Of a DNA stretch of 64,000 nucleotides, positions 1-9,754 are shown in pieces. The notes beneath the pieces are model-generated. The model was not told the origin of the DNA and searched no databases. It saw only the letters and a program-made list of their open reading frames with translations. Both the position numbers and the translations under genes were made by a program. Every line of letters starts with the position of its first letter. Positions within the stretch are counted from its first letter, which is position 1. This DNA comes from Rhodospirillaceae bacterium (lineage in GTDB: Bacteria; Pseudomonadota; Alphaproteobacteria; Rhodospirillales; UBA2165), in the NCBI GenBank assembly GCA_947467145.1, contig CANIGJ010000017.1, forward strand, positions 1 to 64,000, read 5' to 3'.

Positions 1-64
1 CCTAAGTGGATATAGACGCGCGATGGAATGTTCCTCGCGCTCATCCCCAAAAGGAGTGTGAGCC

Positions 65-310
65 GTGTTAGGCTGGAAGATCGGAACCCGAAGTAAGCTG
101 CTCGTCGCCGCGCTTGGGTTGCTTGCGCTGGCGGGCTGCGTCGCCCCCAACTATGGCTATTACGATCCGAACCCGTACGGATATGCCCCGGCATATAGCC
201 CTTACGCATATGGCGGCAGCTCAGTCGTACTGAATTATCAATCCTACGGCCGTTCCAACGGTCATCGTCACTGGGATCGCGATCGTGGCCGCGGGCATGG
301 CCACCGTTAA
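65..310 (+). CDS. Small Tyr/Gly-rich lipoprotein, function unknown
   Basis: An 81-residue protein starting at GTG, with AGGAG about 9 bases upstream. The N-terminus is a lipoprotein signal: basic residues, a hydrophobic stretch and a lipobox LAGC with Cys25. The mature part (about 57 residues) is rich in Tyr, Gly and Pro and ends in a His/Arg/Asp-rich tail from about residue 65. It is therefore probably an envelope lipoprotein. No domain was recognised. It converges with the glycosyltransferase gene, which ends 3 bases away. The low-complexity composition means homology would be hard to judge; the lipobox is the firmest evidence that it is a real gene. Confidence 0.7.
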   Translation: MLGWKIGTRSKLLVAALGLLALAGCVAPNYGYYDPNPYGYAPAYSPYAYGGSSVVLNYQSYGRSNGHRHWDRDRGRGHGHR

Positions 311-313
311 CGC

Positions 314-1510
314 TTAGTACCAGTAATCGCGGATCCAGGGTGCTGGATATTCATCCGGATTGGGTCGTCCCGAGAACACCACCACTTTGGTGTCGCGGGG
401 CGGCCCTTCCGCCGCCCGCAGGCGATAGGTGACACACCATTCTTCGGGCCACAGCTCGGCGTCCGGGATCGTCAGGGCCATCCAATCCTGGTCGCCTTCG
501 ATACGCTCGGTTTCCGCGACCGAAAACTGCTGCCAGACGTACGCCTGTGCGCCGACATCGAACAGCATGACCGAGCTGTTGAAGCCCGGCACATAGCCGT
601 TATCCATGATGACGAACTTGCCTGGATGATCGAGTAGCGAATCGAGCGGGCCGGTGATGACCACATCGAGATCGAGATAAAGTACGCGCCCCGTCACGCC
701 GGGTAAGGTTTCCCCAAACAAGGCCACCTTGTTCCACCAGCCGGTCAGTCCATCGACCGGCAACGGCTGGGCTTCGATATCGGCATCGAGTCCGCGCGTA
801 TCATCGGTGAAACATACGACACGCAGCGGCCGTGCGGTGTGCCGGCGCGCCATCGCCGCCAGCCGATTGACGTAGACCGGGCCGTATTTCGTTCCCGCCT
901 TCACGCACACGATTGTGTTCGCCGGTTGTGTTGTGCGCACAGGCATGGGCTGGGCGAGCGCCGCTGCACGACGCAGGCCGATCTCAGCCAAGACGTTTTC
1001 GGGTGAGCACGCCTTCACGGCCGCGAAGGCTTGCTTCGCCGCGTCCAGTTTGCCCTGACGAAGGCGCACCCGGCCGAGGAACAGATTGGTTTCGGGTTCG
1101 TCCGGAAAGTGCGCGATCGCTTCCATCAAGGCCGTCTCGGCCTCTTCCAGCCGGCCGACCCATTCAAGCGTGCGGCCGAGATAGATCTGCCCTTCCGGCG
1201 AGTCCGGTTTCAACGCGAGATGGCGCTGGATGAAACCGAGCGCCAGGTCTGTGCGGCCATTGTCGACATAATGATAGCCGAGGCTGAGCAGGATTTCGGG
1301 ATCGTCCGGCACCAGGGCCAAGGCCCGTTGCAGCAGGATCAGGCTTTGGCGGTCGGCGCCCAGGCGCTGATACAGCTGACCGGCGAATTTCAGATACGGG
1401 GCCGCGTCGGGAAGACGGTCCTGTAGCTCGTCCAGGCAGGCGACGGCGGCATCCACCTCGCCCCGCTCATCGAGCCGCATAACCTCTTCAAAAGCCTTAA
1501 GAAGATCCAT
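314..1510 (-). CDS. TPR protein with C-terminal glycosyltransferase-like domain
   Basis: A 398-residue protein. Residues about 1-180 form tetratricopeptide-type helical repeats (conserved small and aromatic positions about every 34 residues). Residues about 195-398 resemble a GT-A-fold sugar transferase, with the Asp-x-Asp metal motif DLD at 280-282 after a hydrophobic strand, followed by a region with GFNSSVMLF near 309-317 as in family 8-like enzymes. It probably transfers a sugar to a cell-surface or protein acceptor, with the repeats serving as a docking module. No signal peptide is seen, so it is cytoplasmic. It is transcribed divergently from the SOS operon. The acceptor and donor cannot be told. 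Confidence 0.75.
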   Translation of the reverse strand: MDLLKAFEEVMRLDERGEVDAAVACLDELQDRLPDAAPYLKFAGQLYQRLGADRQSLILLQRALALVPDDPEILLSLGYHYVDNGRTDLALGFIQRHLALKPDSPEGQIYLGRTLEWVGRLEEAETALMEAIAHFPDEPETNLFLGRVRLRQGKLDAAKQAFAAVKACSPENVLAEIGLRRAAALAQPMPVRTTQPANTIVCVKAGTKYGPVYVNRLAAMARRHTARPLRVVCFTDDTRGLDADIEAQPLPVDGLTGWWNKVALFGETLPGVTGRVLYLDLDVVITGPLDSLLDHPGKFVIMDNGYVPGFNSSVMLFDVGAQAYVWQQFSVAETERIEGDQDWMALTIPDAELWPEEWCVTYRLRAAEGPPRDTKVVVFSGRPNPDEYPAPWIRDYWY

Positions 1511-1571
1511 GCGGCCTCAATAGCATAAATTTTTTGTTCTGTTCTGTTGACGCCGAGTCAGAGTTGGATTA

Positions 1572-1586
1572 GAACAAAAGAAGAAC
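1572..1586 (+). promoter_or_regulatory. LexA operator (SOS box) of the imuA-imuB-dnaE2 operon
   Basis: Two direct GAAC repeats separated by seven bases (GAAC-aaaagaa-GAAC) match the alphaproteobacterial LexA site exactly. The site lies 24 bases upstream of the ATG chosen for imuA. The genes behind it are the classic LexA regulon mutasome, so DNA-damage induction is the expected control. Confidence 0.88.
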
Positions 1587-1609
1587 ATCTAGAGAGAACG
1601 AGGCCAGTC

Positions 1610-2428
1610 ATGGCAGCCCTGCCCCCGATCACCGCCGAACTCCGCAAGCAGATCGCCCAGATTGAACGCGCCAGCACCGTCACAATGACAACCCCGCAAA
1701 AAGGGGAAGCCGTCATCAGCGCCGGTGCGGCCGCGATCGACGATGCCCTGCCGTGGGGCGGCCTGCCGGCCAATGGCCTCCATGAAATCTTCGGCGATGC
1801 CACCGCAACCGGCTTCGCCGCCAGCCTGCTCGCGCGGCTGGAAACTGTGCAATCCGGCGCCCCGATCCTGTGGTGCCAGACGGGCCGTGAACTCTACGGC
1901 CCGGGGATCGCTGCCTATGGGCTCGATCCGAACCGCCTGATCCTCGTCCATGGCCGTAACGACACCGACCTGTTGTGGGCCATGGAAGAGGGTTTGGCGG
2001 CCCCCGGGATCGCCGGCGTCGTCGGCGTGCTGCACAAAGTGCCGCCGATTGCCGGACGCCGCCTGCAGCTCGCCGCCGAAGAACGCGGCCGCTTCGGTCT
2101 GCTGCTGCGCCCACTCGATCCTTTGGCGCGCACACGCGCAGCGGCCGATCTCGCCGCGACCAGTATGGCGCTGACGCGCTGGCGCGTCGGCGCTTTGCCG
2201 AGCGAGCCGATGTTGATCGGCGGACGCGAGGCCGGCATGGGCCCGGAACGCTGGCGGCTCGAACTGCAACGCTGCCGCCTCAGCACGTTCAATCAGAACT
2301 CGACCTATGCCGGTCATCCCAAGACGTGGCAGGTGGAATGGCGTGATGAAACAGGTGATCTCACTGTGGTTGCCCCGCTTCGCGACGGATCGACTGAACC
2401 GGCCGAACGTTGGCGCGACGCATCCTGA
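1610..2428 (+). CDS. imuA: ImuA, RecA-like SOS mutagenesis protein
   Basis: A 272-residue RecA-fold protein of the ImuA family. In the SOS-induced mutasome it works with ImuB and DnaE2 in error-prone synthesis past DNA damage. The region with GGLPANGLHEIFGD and the following hydrophobic strands is the family signature; the nucleotide-binding loop is degenerate compared with RecA. A longer frame opens at a TTG at 1547, but that would place the LexA operator inside the coding region, so the ATG at 1610 is preferred. The 3' end overlaps the imuB start by 83 bases in another frame, which implies translational coupling. Confidence 0.9.
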   Translation: MAALPPITAELRKQIAQIERASTVTMTTPQKGEAVISAGAAAIDDALPWGGLPANGLHEIFGDATATGFAASLLARLETVQSGAPILWCQTGRELYGPGIAAYGLDPNRLILVHGRNDTDLLWAMEEGLAAPGIAGVVGVLHKVPPIAGRRLQLAAEERGRFGLLLRPLDPLARTRAAADLAATSMALTRWRVGALPSEPMLIGGREAGMGPERWRLELQRCRLSTFNQNSTYAGHPKTWQVEWRDETGDLTVVAPLRDGSTEPAERWRDAS

Positions 2429-3959
2429 TCCTGCGCTCGCCGCCCTTCCGCTCGCCATCGTCGTCGCAAGCCATGGCGGACAACGTTTGGCCGCAGTCGA
2501 TCGCGAGGCCGAACGCCGGGGCCTGCGTCCCGGCATGCCGCTCGCCGATGCACGCGCCGTGGTGCCGGATGTCCGCATCGTGCCACTCGATCCCGACGCC
2601 GATCGCGCGATGCTCGACAAGCTCTGCGCGGCTTGCGAACGCTACACGCCGTGGGCGTCCGTCGATCCGCAGGGTGCGCGACCGAATAAATCCAGCCACG
2701 CCCCGATTGGTGACGGCGCCGGATTATGGCTCGACGTCACCGGCTGCACGCATCTGTTCGGCGGCGAAGCGGCACTGCTAGCCGATATCACTGCGCGTTT
2801 CACCCGCGCGGGTTTCCGCACCCGCGCTGCCCTTGCCGCCACCCCCGGGGCGGCATGGGCCCTCGCCCGGTACGGCGGCACGGACCAGACGAAAGATTTG
2901 GACCGTGCGCCGCCCGGCGAGGAGCGAGCCATATTGAAAGCCCTGCCTGTTGCGGCGCTCCGTCTCGATGCCGATCTGGTCGAAGGACTCGATCGCATGG
3001 GCTTGCGCCTGATCGGCGATCTCGTCCATCTCGCCCGCGCACCTTTGGCGCGGCGTTACGGCCGCGGCGTGCTCGACCGTATCGATCAAATGTTCGGCGA
3101 TCTGGAAGAACCAATCTCGCCGCGCCATGCGCCACCCGTGCATGTCGTTCGTCGCGTCTTCGCCGAACCTATCGGCAAGGTGGAGGACATCGAGCTCGCT
3201 CTCGCCGAAATGCTGCCGATCCTGTCCGCCGATCTGGAACAGCATGGTCAGGGCATCCGCACGCTCGATTACATCCTGCACCGCGTCGACAGCAGCCGCG
3301 AGGTTGTCGAGGTCGGCACCAGCCGGCCGGTGCGCGATCCGGCGCACCTCGCGCGGCTGTTCCATGAAAAAATCGCCGCAGTGGATCCCGGCTTCGGGGT
3401 CGAGGTCGTCGTGCTGGCCGCACGCACCGTCGCCCCTTTGACGCCGGCGCAAGCCAACCTCGATGCCAATGCCGACATCGATAGCTTTGAGCAAACCGGC
3501 GCCGCGCAACTCGTCGATCGCTTGTCCAATCGTCTCGGCAACGGCAACGTCACCCGCCTCACGGCTGTCGAGAGTCATCTGCCCGAACGCGCCTGCCGCG
3601 AACGCCCCGCCATGACGGCAAAACGCAACAACGTGGCGTGGGACGAGCCGGATCGTCGCCCGCAGCGTCCGGTCAAACTGCTCATCCAGCCTTTGCCCAT
3701 CGATGCCATGGCCTCCGTGCCGGACGGTCCGCCCGCCTCGTTCACTTGGCGCAAGCAGAAGCATCGCGTCGTCAATGCCGAGGGGCCCGAGCGCATCGCA
3801 CCGGAATGGTGGGCCCATGAAGGCCGCCCGCTCAGCCGCGACGTGCGCGACTATTACCGCATCGAAGATGAGGACGGACGGCGCTACTGGGTCTATCGCG
3901 AGGGCCTGTTCCTGCCGGGCTTCGAGCCGCGTTGGTACCTGCACGGCTTCTTTGCCTGA
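2346..3959 (+). CDS. imuB: ImuB, Y-family polymerase-like mutasome protein
   Basis: A 537-residue Y-family polymerase homolog. In characterised systems ImuB is catalytically inactive and acts as the hub that ties ImuA and DnaE2 to the sliding clamp. The start MKQVISLWLPRFATDRL is typical. Where an active Y-family enzyme has its first metal-binding Asp followed by FYASVE, this protein has WLPRFATDRL, so the first catalytic carboxylate is missing, as expected for the family. The fingers/thumb region follows to about residue 330, then a long C-terminal tail. The stop overlaps the dnaE2 start as TGATG. Confidence 0.92.
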   Translation: MKQVISLWLPRFATDRLNRPNVGATHPDPALAALPLAIVVASHGGQRLAAVDREAERRGLRPGMPLADARAVVPDVRIVPLDPDADRAMLDKLCAACERYTPWASVDPQGARPNKSSHAPIGDGAGLWLDVTGCTHLFGGEAALLADITARFTRAGFRTRAALAATPGAAWALARYGGTDQTKDLDRAPPGEERAILKALPVAALRLDADLVEGLDRMGLRLIGDLVHLARAPLARRYGRGVLDRIDQMFGDLEEPISPRHAPPVHVVRRVFAEPIGKVEDIELALAEMLPILSADLEQHGQGIRTLDYILHRVDSSREVVEVGTSRPVRDPAHLARLFHEKIAAVDPGFGVEVVVLAARTVAPLTPAQANLDANADIDSFEQTGAAQLVDRLSNRLGNGNVTRLTAVESHLPERACRERPAMTAKRNNVAWDEPDRRPQRPVKLLIQPLPIDAMASVPDGPPASFTWRKQKHRVVNAEGPERIAPEWWAHEGRPLSRDVRDYYRIEDEDGRRYWVYREGLFLPGFEPRWYLHGFFA

Positions 3960-6900
3960 TGAGTGAGAATGTCGTCACCATCGATTTTGCCGGCAAGCCG
4001 CCTGCGGAACCTATTCCCACAGCGCCCTATGCGGAATTGCACGTTGCCAGCAACTACAGCTTCCTGCGCGGCGCCTCGAGTGCCGAACAACTCGTCGAAC
4101 AGGCCGCCGCATTAGGCCTCAGCGCCATCGGCATCGCCGACCGCAATACCCTGGCCGGTGTCGTGCGCGCGCATGTCGCCGCCAAGGAAAACGGCATCCG
4201 TCTACTGGTCGGCGCACGGCTCGACTTCGCGGATGGTCCGAGCATGCTATGCTATCCCACTGAACGCGAATCCTATGGTCGCCTTACTCGCCTGCTGACG
4301 CGCGGCAAGAAGCGCACGACCAAAGGCAAGTGCCAATTGTTCCTCGGCGATATCCTGGAGAATGGCATTTTCGAATGTGGACGCGGCCAAGTGATGATCG
4401 TCCTGGCGCCCGACACATTTGATACAGCTTTCAAGACCGCTCTGGCGCGCACACGCGAACAGATCAAAGGCGATCTCTATCTCGCCATGAACTATCTCTA
4501 TCATGGCAACGACAAGCGCCGCTTGGCCGAACTCGCCCTGCTGGGCGAACAGAATCGCATTCCGCTGCTCGCCACCAATGACGTGCACGCCCATCATCCC
4601 GACCGACGCCCGCTCCAGGACGTGCTCACCTGCATCCGCGAAAGTTGCACCATCAAGAATGCGGGCTTTCGCCTGTTCGCCAATGCCGAGCGGCATCTGA
4701 AGCCGCCGGCCGAGATTGCGCGGCTGTTCAGGGATTATCCCAGCGCCATCGCGAACAGCATGAAGATCGTCGATAACTGCCGTTTCAGCCTCGACGAGAT
4801 GAAGATTCAATATCTCGTCGATCCTGCCCCTAAGGGAACGACTCATCAGGCAGAACTCGAACGCCTGGCCCAAGCGGGACTCGCTTGGCGTTTCCCCGAT
4901 GGGGCCACCGACGCGATGAAACAACAGGTTGCCAAAGAACTGGCCCTGATCGCCGAGCAAGGCTACGCACCTTATTTCCTGACCATCCGCGATATCGTCT
5001 GGTGGGCGCGTAACGAAGGTATCCTCTGCCAGGGCCGCGGATCGGCCGCCAATTCCTGCGTGTGTTACGTGCTCGGCATCACCGAGGTCGATCCCATCGT
5101 GAACAAGCTGCTGTTCGCGCGCTTCATGTCGACCCAGCGCATCGAGCCGCCCGATATCGATGTCGACTTCGAGCATGAGCGCCGCGAAGAAGTCATCCAG
5201 CACATTTACAAGAAGTATGGACGTGACCGCGCGGCGCTCACCGCCACCGTCATTACCTACCGCACCAAAAGTGCCGTACGCGATGTCGGCAAGGTCATGG
5301 GCCTGTCCGAGGACACCATCGTCGCCTTGCAGAAATCGGCTTGGGGTCGCGGTTGGGGGCATGAAAAAGGCCCCGAGAATCCGACGGTAGAACAAAGAAA
5401 AGCGGCGCGACGCAAAGCCATCGCCGACGAGCGGCGGCGTCTTAGCGAGGTCGGCATCAATCCTGATGACCGGACCGTCCGCCAGACCCTGGAACTTGTG
5501 CGCCAACTCGCCGGTGCGCCGCGCCATCTGAGCCAGCATACCGGCGGCTTCGTCATCACGCGCGTGGCGCTAGATACCATCGTTCCGATCGAAAACGCGG
5601 CGATGGAAGATCGCACCGTCATCGAATGGGACAAGGACGATCTCGCCGCGCTCGAAATCTTTAAGATCGATATCCTCGCCCTCGGCATGCTGACCTGTAT
5701 CCGCAAAGCCTTCGAACTGATCGCTCAGCATGGCGGCCCGGTTTACACACTCGATACGGTTCCGCGCGAAGACGAGAAAATCTACGACATGCTTTGCCAG
5801 GCCGATTCCATCGGCGTCTTCCAGGTCGAAAGCCGCGCACAGATCAACATGCTGCCGCGCCTGAAGCCGCGCGAATTCTACGATCTCGTCGTCGAAGTTG
5901 CGATCGTTCGCCCAGGCCCGATTCAGGGCGGCATGGTGCATCCCTATCTGACCCGTCGCTTGGATCCGAGCAAAGTCAAATATCCTTCGGACGAATTAAG
6001 AGACGTTCTAGAGAAAACGCTCGGCGTGCCGCTGTTCCAGGAACAGGCGATGAAGATCGCCATGGTCGCCGCTGGCTTCAGCGCCGAAAAGGCCGACAAG
6101 TTGCGCCGCTCGATGGCCGCCTTCCGCCGCAACGGCAAGATCGATGTGTTCAGAGATGATTTCATCGCGGGCATGCGATGTGGCGACAGATACTCGCAAG
6201 AATTTGCCGAAAGCTGCTTCAAACAAATCGAAGGTTTCGCCGATTACGGCTTCCCCGAGGCGCATGCCGCGAGTTTCGCTAAGCTGGTCTATGTCTCCGC
6301 TTGGCTCAAATGCCATTACCCCGCTGTCTTCGCTGCCGCCATCCTCAACAGCCTGCCGATGGGTTTCTACGGCCCGGCGCAGCTTGTGCGCGATGCGCGC
6401 CAACATGGCGTTGCGGTTCTGCCGGTCGACGTGAACCGCTCCGACTGGGATTGCACCCTGGAGCCACAGAATGGTCCTGCGCCCATCCTCGAAGATGCAC
6501 CGCAGATCGGCGATCCCGCCTGGCGTCACCCGGACGATCGCCAGATGTCCGTCCGTCTCGGCATGCGCTCCGTCAAAGGCATGGATGAAATCACCGCGAA
6601 CGCGATCAGCGAACATCGCGACGGCGGCTATGAACATATGAGCCAACTCTTGAATCGCGTCGCGCCGAAATCAGGCACCCTGGAAAAGCTCGCCCGCGCC
6701 GATGCCTTCACGAGTCTCAATCTCGATCGCCGCCACGCGTTGTGGGCCGTCAAAGGCATCGACAATGCCGCGCCCCTGCCCTTGTTCGAAAGCCTGTCGG
6801 ATCGCGAGGTCCATCCCGAAGCCGAGGTAACGCTGCCCGAAATGAGCCTCGGCGAACAGGTGGCCGACGATTACCGCGCGCTCAAACTTTCCTTGAAGGC

Positions 6901-7327
6901 TCATCCCATGAAATTGCTGCGCGGCAATTTCGACCAAAATGGCGTCTTGCCGTGCGGCACGCTTCTTTCGACACCGGATGGCACCATCGTGCGTGCGGCG
7001 GGTCTCGTGCTGATCCGCCAGCGCCCCGGCGAAGGCACCGTCATCTTCATCACCCTTGAGGACGAGACCGGCATCGCCAATGTCATTGTGTGGAACCACA
7101 TGATGGAGAAATTCCGCAAGGAGGTGCTGACCTCGTCGCTGCTCTATGTCGAAGGCAAATTGCAGCGCGAAGGCATCGTCACGCACATCGTCGCCGACAA
7201 GCTAGTCAACATGACCAGCACATTGGGCTATCTCACGCCACGAGCACCGGCCGACCGCGAACCGATCAAGGGCGAACCCTCGCGCGGCGGCGGTAAGCTG
7301 ATCCCGAGCTCGCGCGACTTCCACTAA
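3959..7327 (+). CDS. dnaE2: DnaE2 (ImuC), error-prone DNA polymerase III alpha subunit
   Basis: A 1122-residue C-family DNA polymerase, about the normal length for DnaE2. It has an N-terminal PHP domain (LHVASNYSFLRGASS near residue 24), the palm with the metal-binding motif PPDIDVDFE at about residues 396-404, fingers, helix-hairpin-helix region, and a C-terminal OB fold. The ATG at 3959 shares its first base with the last base of the imuB stop, giving tight coupling; a frame opening 27 bases earlier lies inside imuB and is not needed. It is the catalytic polymerase of the damage-induced mutasome. The sequence appears intact. Confidence 0.95.
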   Translation: MSENVVTIDFAGKPPAEPIPTAPYAELHVASNYSFLRGASSAEQLVEQAAALGLSAIGIADRNTLAGVVRAHVAAKENGIRLLVGARLDFADGPSMLCYPTERESYGRLTRLLTRGKKRTTKGKCQLFLGDILENGIFECGRGQVMIVLAPDTFDTAFKTALARTREQIKGDLYLAMNYLYHGNDKRRLAELALLGEQNRIPLLATNDVHAHHPDRRPLQDVLTCIRESCTIKNAGFRLFANAERHLKPPAEIARLFRDYPSAIANSMKIVDNCRFSLDEMKIQYLVDPAPKGTTHQAELERLAQAGLAWRFPDGATDAMKQQVAKELALIAEQGYAPYFLTIRDIVWWARNEGILCQGRGSAANSCVCYVLGITEVDPIVNKLLFARFMSTQRIEPPDIDVDFEHERREEVIQHIYKKYGRDRAALTATVITYRTKSAVRDVGKVMGLSEDTIVALQKSAWGRGWGHEKGPENPTVEQRKAARRKAIADERRRLSEVGINPDDRTVRQTLELVRQLAGAPRHLSQHTGGFVITRVALDTIVPIENAAMEDRTVIEWDKDDLAALEIFKIDILALGMLTCIRKAFELIAQHGGPVYTLDTVPREDEKIYDMLCQADSIGVFQVESRAQINMLPRLKPREFYDLVVEVAIVRPGPIQGGMVHPYLTRRLDPSKVKYPSDELRDVLEKTLGVPLFQEQAMKIAMVAAGFSAEKADKLRRSMAAFRRNGKIDVFRDDFIAGMRCGDRYSQEFAESCFKQIEGFADYGFPEAHAASFAKLVYVSAWLKCHYPAVFAAAILNSLPMGFYGPAQLVRDARQHGVAVLPVDVNRSDWDCTLEPQNGPAPILEDAPQIGDPAWRHPDDRQMSVRLGMRSVKGMDEITANAISEHRDGGYEHMSQLLNRVAPKSGTLEKLARADAFTSLNLDRRHALWAVKGIDNAAPLPLFESLSDREVHPEAEVTLPEMSLGEQVADDYRALKLSLKAHPMKLLRGNFDQNGVLPCGTLLSTPDGTIVRAAGLVLIRQRPGEGTVIFITLEDETGIANVIVWNHMMEKFRKEVLTSSLLYVEGKLQREGIVTHIVADKLVNMTSTLGYLTPRAPADREPIKGEPSRGGGKLIPSSRDFH

Positions 7328-7417
7328 CACCGGCGGCCATAGTTCTGGACAAGCGACGATTAAGCGGCACAATGACCTTACTTTGCACGCACCCGTAATC
7401 CCAAGGATACCCGCCCT

Positions 7418-8686
7418 GTGAGCGATGCCGCCCCGGACATAGCCGAGGGCCCGGGCAAGGGCATGGCGGCGTTCCGCTATACCGATTTCCGCAATTATTT
7501 CGGCGCGCGCTCGCTCTCGCGCTTCGCCTTCGAGATGCAGGCGACCGCGGTGGGCTGGCAGGTCTATAACCTGACCGGCAATGCCCTCGATCTCGGCCTG
7601 ATCGGGCTCGTCCAATTCTTGCCCTTCATGGTGCTGTTTCCGCTGGCCGGCCTCGCCGCTGACCGCTTTCGCCGCGCCCGCGTGATCGCCGGCTGCATCT
7701 CCGGTCAGGTCATCTGCTCGCTCAGCCTGATGGCGCTGACCTTCACCGGCAATATCAATTTCCCGATCATCATGGTCATCCTGGGCGTCGCGGGCTTCCT
7801 GCGCTCGTTCCAGTTACCCGCCGAACAGGCCATCATTCCGCTGTTGATCGACCGCAAGGATTTCGCCAACGCCTCGGCGTGGACGACGACCGGCAATCAC
7901 CTCGCGCGCGTTGGCGGACCCGGCCTTGCCGGCGTCCTGCTCATCGTCGGCGAACAAGTCGTCTATTCCACCGTTGTCGCCATCATGGTCGTGGCACTCA
8001 CCCTGGCTCTGCTGATCAAAGCCAATACCCAGATCGTCAGCCGCGAGCGCATCACCTTCACCTCCGTCTTCGCCGGGATGAAGTTCATCTTCAACCGCCA
8101 GCTCATCCTCGGCATGATCACCCTGGACCTGTTCGCGGTCCTATTGGCCAGCGCCACCGCGCTGCTGCCCATCTTCGCCAAGGATATCCTCGAGGTCGGG
8201 CCCGCCGGCTACGGCTTCCTGCGCGCCTCCATGACCGTCGGCTCCTTTTCCGGCTCGCTGCTGTTCACCCAATTCCCGGTTTACCGCCGCGCCGGCCACC
8301 TGCTCTTCGGCGGCATGGCCATCTATGGCTTCGCCACCATCGTCTTCGCGCTGTCGCGCGATTACTGGCTGTCCTGCGGAGCACTCATCCTGCTCGGCTT
8401 CACCGATTCGGTCTCAATCTTCATCCGCAACAACGTCATCGGCCTGGTTACACCGGACGAGATGCGCGGGCGGGTCAATGCGGTGAACTCGGTCTTTATC
8501 GGCGCATCCAACCAAATGGGCGAGTTTCAGTCGGGTGTGATGGCGACCTTGCTGGGGGTCGTGCCCGCCGTGGTGGTGGGCGGAATTGGCACTATTTGCG
8601 TGGTTGCGCTTTCTGCTATGATATTCCCTGTCTTGCGTCGACTGGACAGTCTCGACCCGGACGATCTCATTCGACGATACCAATAA
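7418..8686 (+). CDS. MFS transporter, EntS-like exporter family
   Basis: A 422-residue major facilitator protein with about 12 hydrophobic segments. The N-terminus (FRYTDFRNYFGARSLSRFA then MQATAVGWQVYNLTG) resembles the MFS_3 family that includes the enterobactin exporter EntS. The charged loop after the second helix (GLAADRFRRARVI) matches the MFS loop 2-3 signature. It starts at GTG. It probably exports a small molecule. It lies 15 bases ahead of two aldo/keto reductase genes on the same strand and may be co-transcribed with them. No substrate can be inferred. Confidence 0.85.
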   Translation: MSDAAPDIAEGPGKGMAAFRYTDFRNYFGARSLSRFAFEMQATAVGWQVYNLTGNALDLGLIGLVQFLPFMVLFPLAGLAADRFRRARVIAGCISGQVICSLSLMALTFTGNINFPIIMVILGVAGFLRSFQLPAEQAIIPLLIDRKDFANASAWTTTGNHLARVGGPGLAGVLLIVGEQVVYSTVVAIMVVALTLALLIKANTQIVSRERITFTSVFAGMKFIFNRQLILGMITLDLFAVLLASATALLPIFAKDILEVGPAGYGFLRASMTVGSFSGSLLFTQFPVYRRAGHLLFGGMAIYGFATIVFALSRDYWLSCGALILLGFTDSVSIFIRNNVIGLVTPDEMRGRVNAVNSVFIGASNQMGEFQSGVMATLLGVVPAVVVGGIGTICVVALSAMIFPVLRRLDSLDPDDLIRRYQ

Positions 8687-8701
8687 GAGTTTCGCGAGGG
8701 C

Positions 8702-9715
8702 ATGAAATACCGCACTCTTGGCCGCACCGGCGCCGAGATTTCTGAAATCATTTTCGCATGTGGCGAGACGCCCGGTATGATGTCGGGCGACGACATGGAA
8801 TTGATGACGAAGATCGTCGACCGCGCCATCAAAGCCGGCGTCAACTGGTTCGATACGGCTGCGCGCGCCGCCAACGGTCGGGCCGAAACCAACCTAGGCA
8901 ATATCCTCAAGGATCTCGGCCACAAGCCGATGATCTCGACCAAGGTCCATCTCGACCCGGCCAATACGAAAGATATCCCCGGCCAGATCGAAAAGGCCCT
9001 GCATGACAGCCTGGAACGGTTGCAGGTCGACAAGATCGAACTCTATCAACTCGGCAATTGGATCGAGGGTACGTCCACCGATCTCGCCCTCAAGACCGAA
9101 GACGTCTTGGGACGCGTCGGCGCCATCGCCAGCATCGAAAAGATGCGCGACCAAGGCCTCGCCAAATGGATCGGCATCACCGCGCTCGGCGACAACGGGC
9201 TGTGCAAACGCCTGATCGAATCCGGGCGCATCGATACGGCGCAAGTCTTCTTCAACATGATCAATCCGAGCGCCGCGCACCCCGTGCCGCGCCGCACCCT
9301 GCTGCAGACCGTGAAAGCGCCGACGCGCGGCCAGGATTTCACCGGTCTGCTCGAAGCCTGCATCGAAAAGAATGTCGGCGTAATCACGATCCGCACCTTG
9401 GCGGCCGGCGCCATCGTCGGCTACATGACCGATTATGCGTCGCGTATCGTCACCAAGGATACCGACGTCGACGACGTGACGCGCAAGGCGATCGAGATCC
9501 GCAAACTGATCGGCGATCGCGCCGGCAATTACGCGCAGGCAGCGGTGCGCTTCGCACTGTCCTTCCCGGGCATCCACACGATCGACTACACCGCGAACCT
9601 GATGCCTCATCTTGAGGAAGGCCTCGAAGCGATCGACATGGGCCCGCTCGATCCGGCTCTTCTCGCCGAACTCGATCACCTTTATAAAAGCGACTTCGGC
9701 GCCAAAGAAGCCTAG
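8702..9715 (+). CDS. Aldo/keto reductase family protein lacking catalytic Tyr and His
   Basis: A 337-residue (beta/alpha)8 aldo/keto reductase homolog starting MKYRTLGRTGAEISEIIF. Of the usual tetrad, Asp51 (NWFDTA) and Lys81 (ISTK) are present, but the Tyr expected near position 56 is Ala, and the His expected after the YQL strand is Gly118. The neighbouring paralog has all four. Normal NADPH-dependent carbonyl reduction is therefore doubtful; it may be a non-catalytic or re-purposed member. The spacing to the next gene is 39 bases. The length and the rest of the barrel are normal, and there is no frameshift. Confidence 0.88.
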   Translation: MKYRTLGRTGAEISEIIFACGETPGMMSGDDMELMTKIVDRAIKAGVNWFDTAARAANGRAETNLGNILKDLGHKPMISTKVHLDPANTKDIPGQIEKALHDSLERLQVDKIELYQLGNWIEGTSTDLALKTEDVLGRVGAIASIEKMRDQGLAKWIGITALGDNGLCKRLIESGRIDTAQVFFNMINPSAAHPVPRRTLLQTVKAPTRGQDFTGLLEACIEKNVGVITIRTLAAGAIVGYMTDYASRIVTKDTDVDDVTRKAIEIRKLIGDRAGNYAQAAVRFALSFPGIHTIDYTANLMPHLEEGLEAIDMGPLDPALLAELDHLYKSDFGAKEA

Positions 9716-9754
9716 TTATCGGCCCGGCCGCGAGTACGTAACCAGGGAGCGACC

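Noticed and set aside
2778..5539. Long minus-strand frames opposite imuB and dnaE2
   Set aside because: They have no motif, while the plus-strand genes have complete domains and coupled starts.
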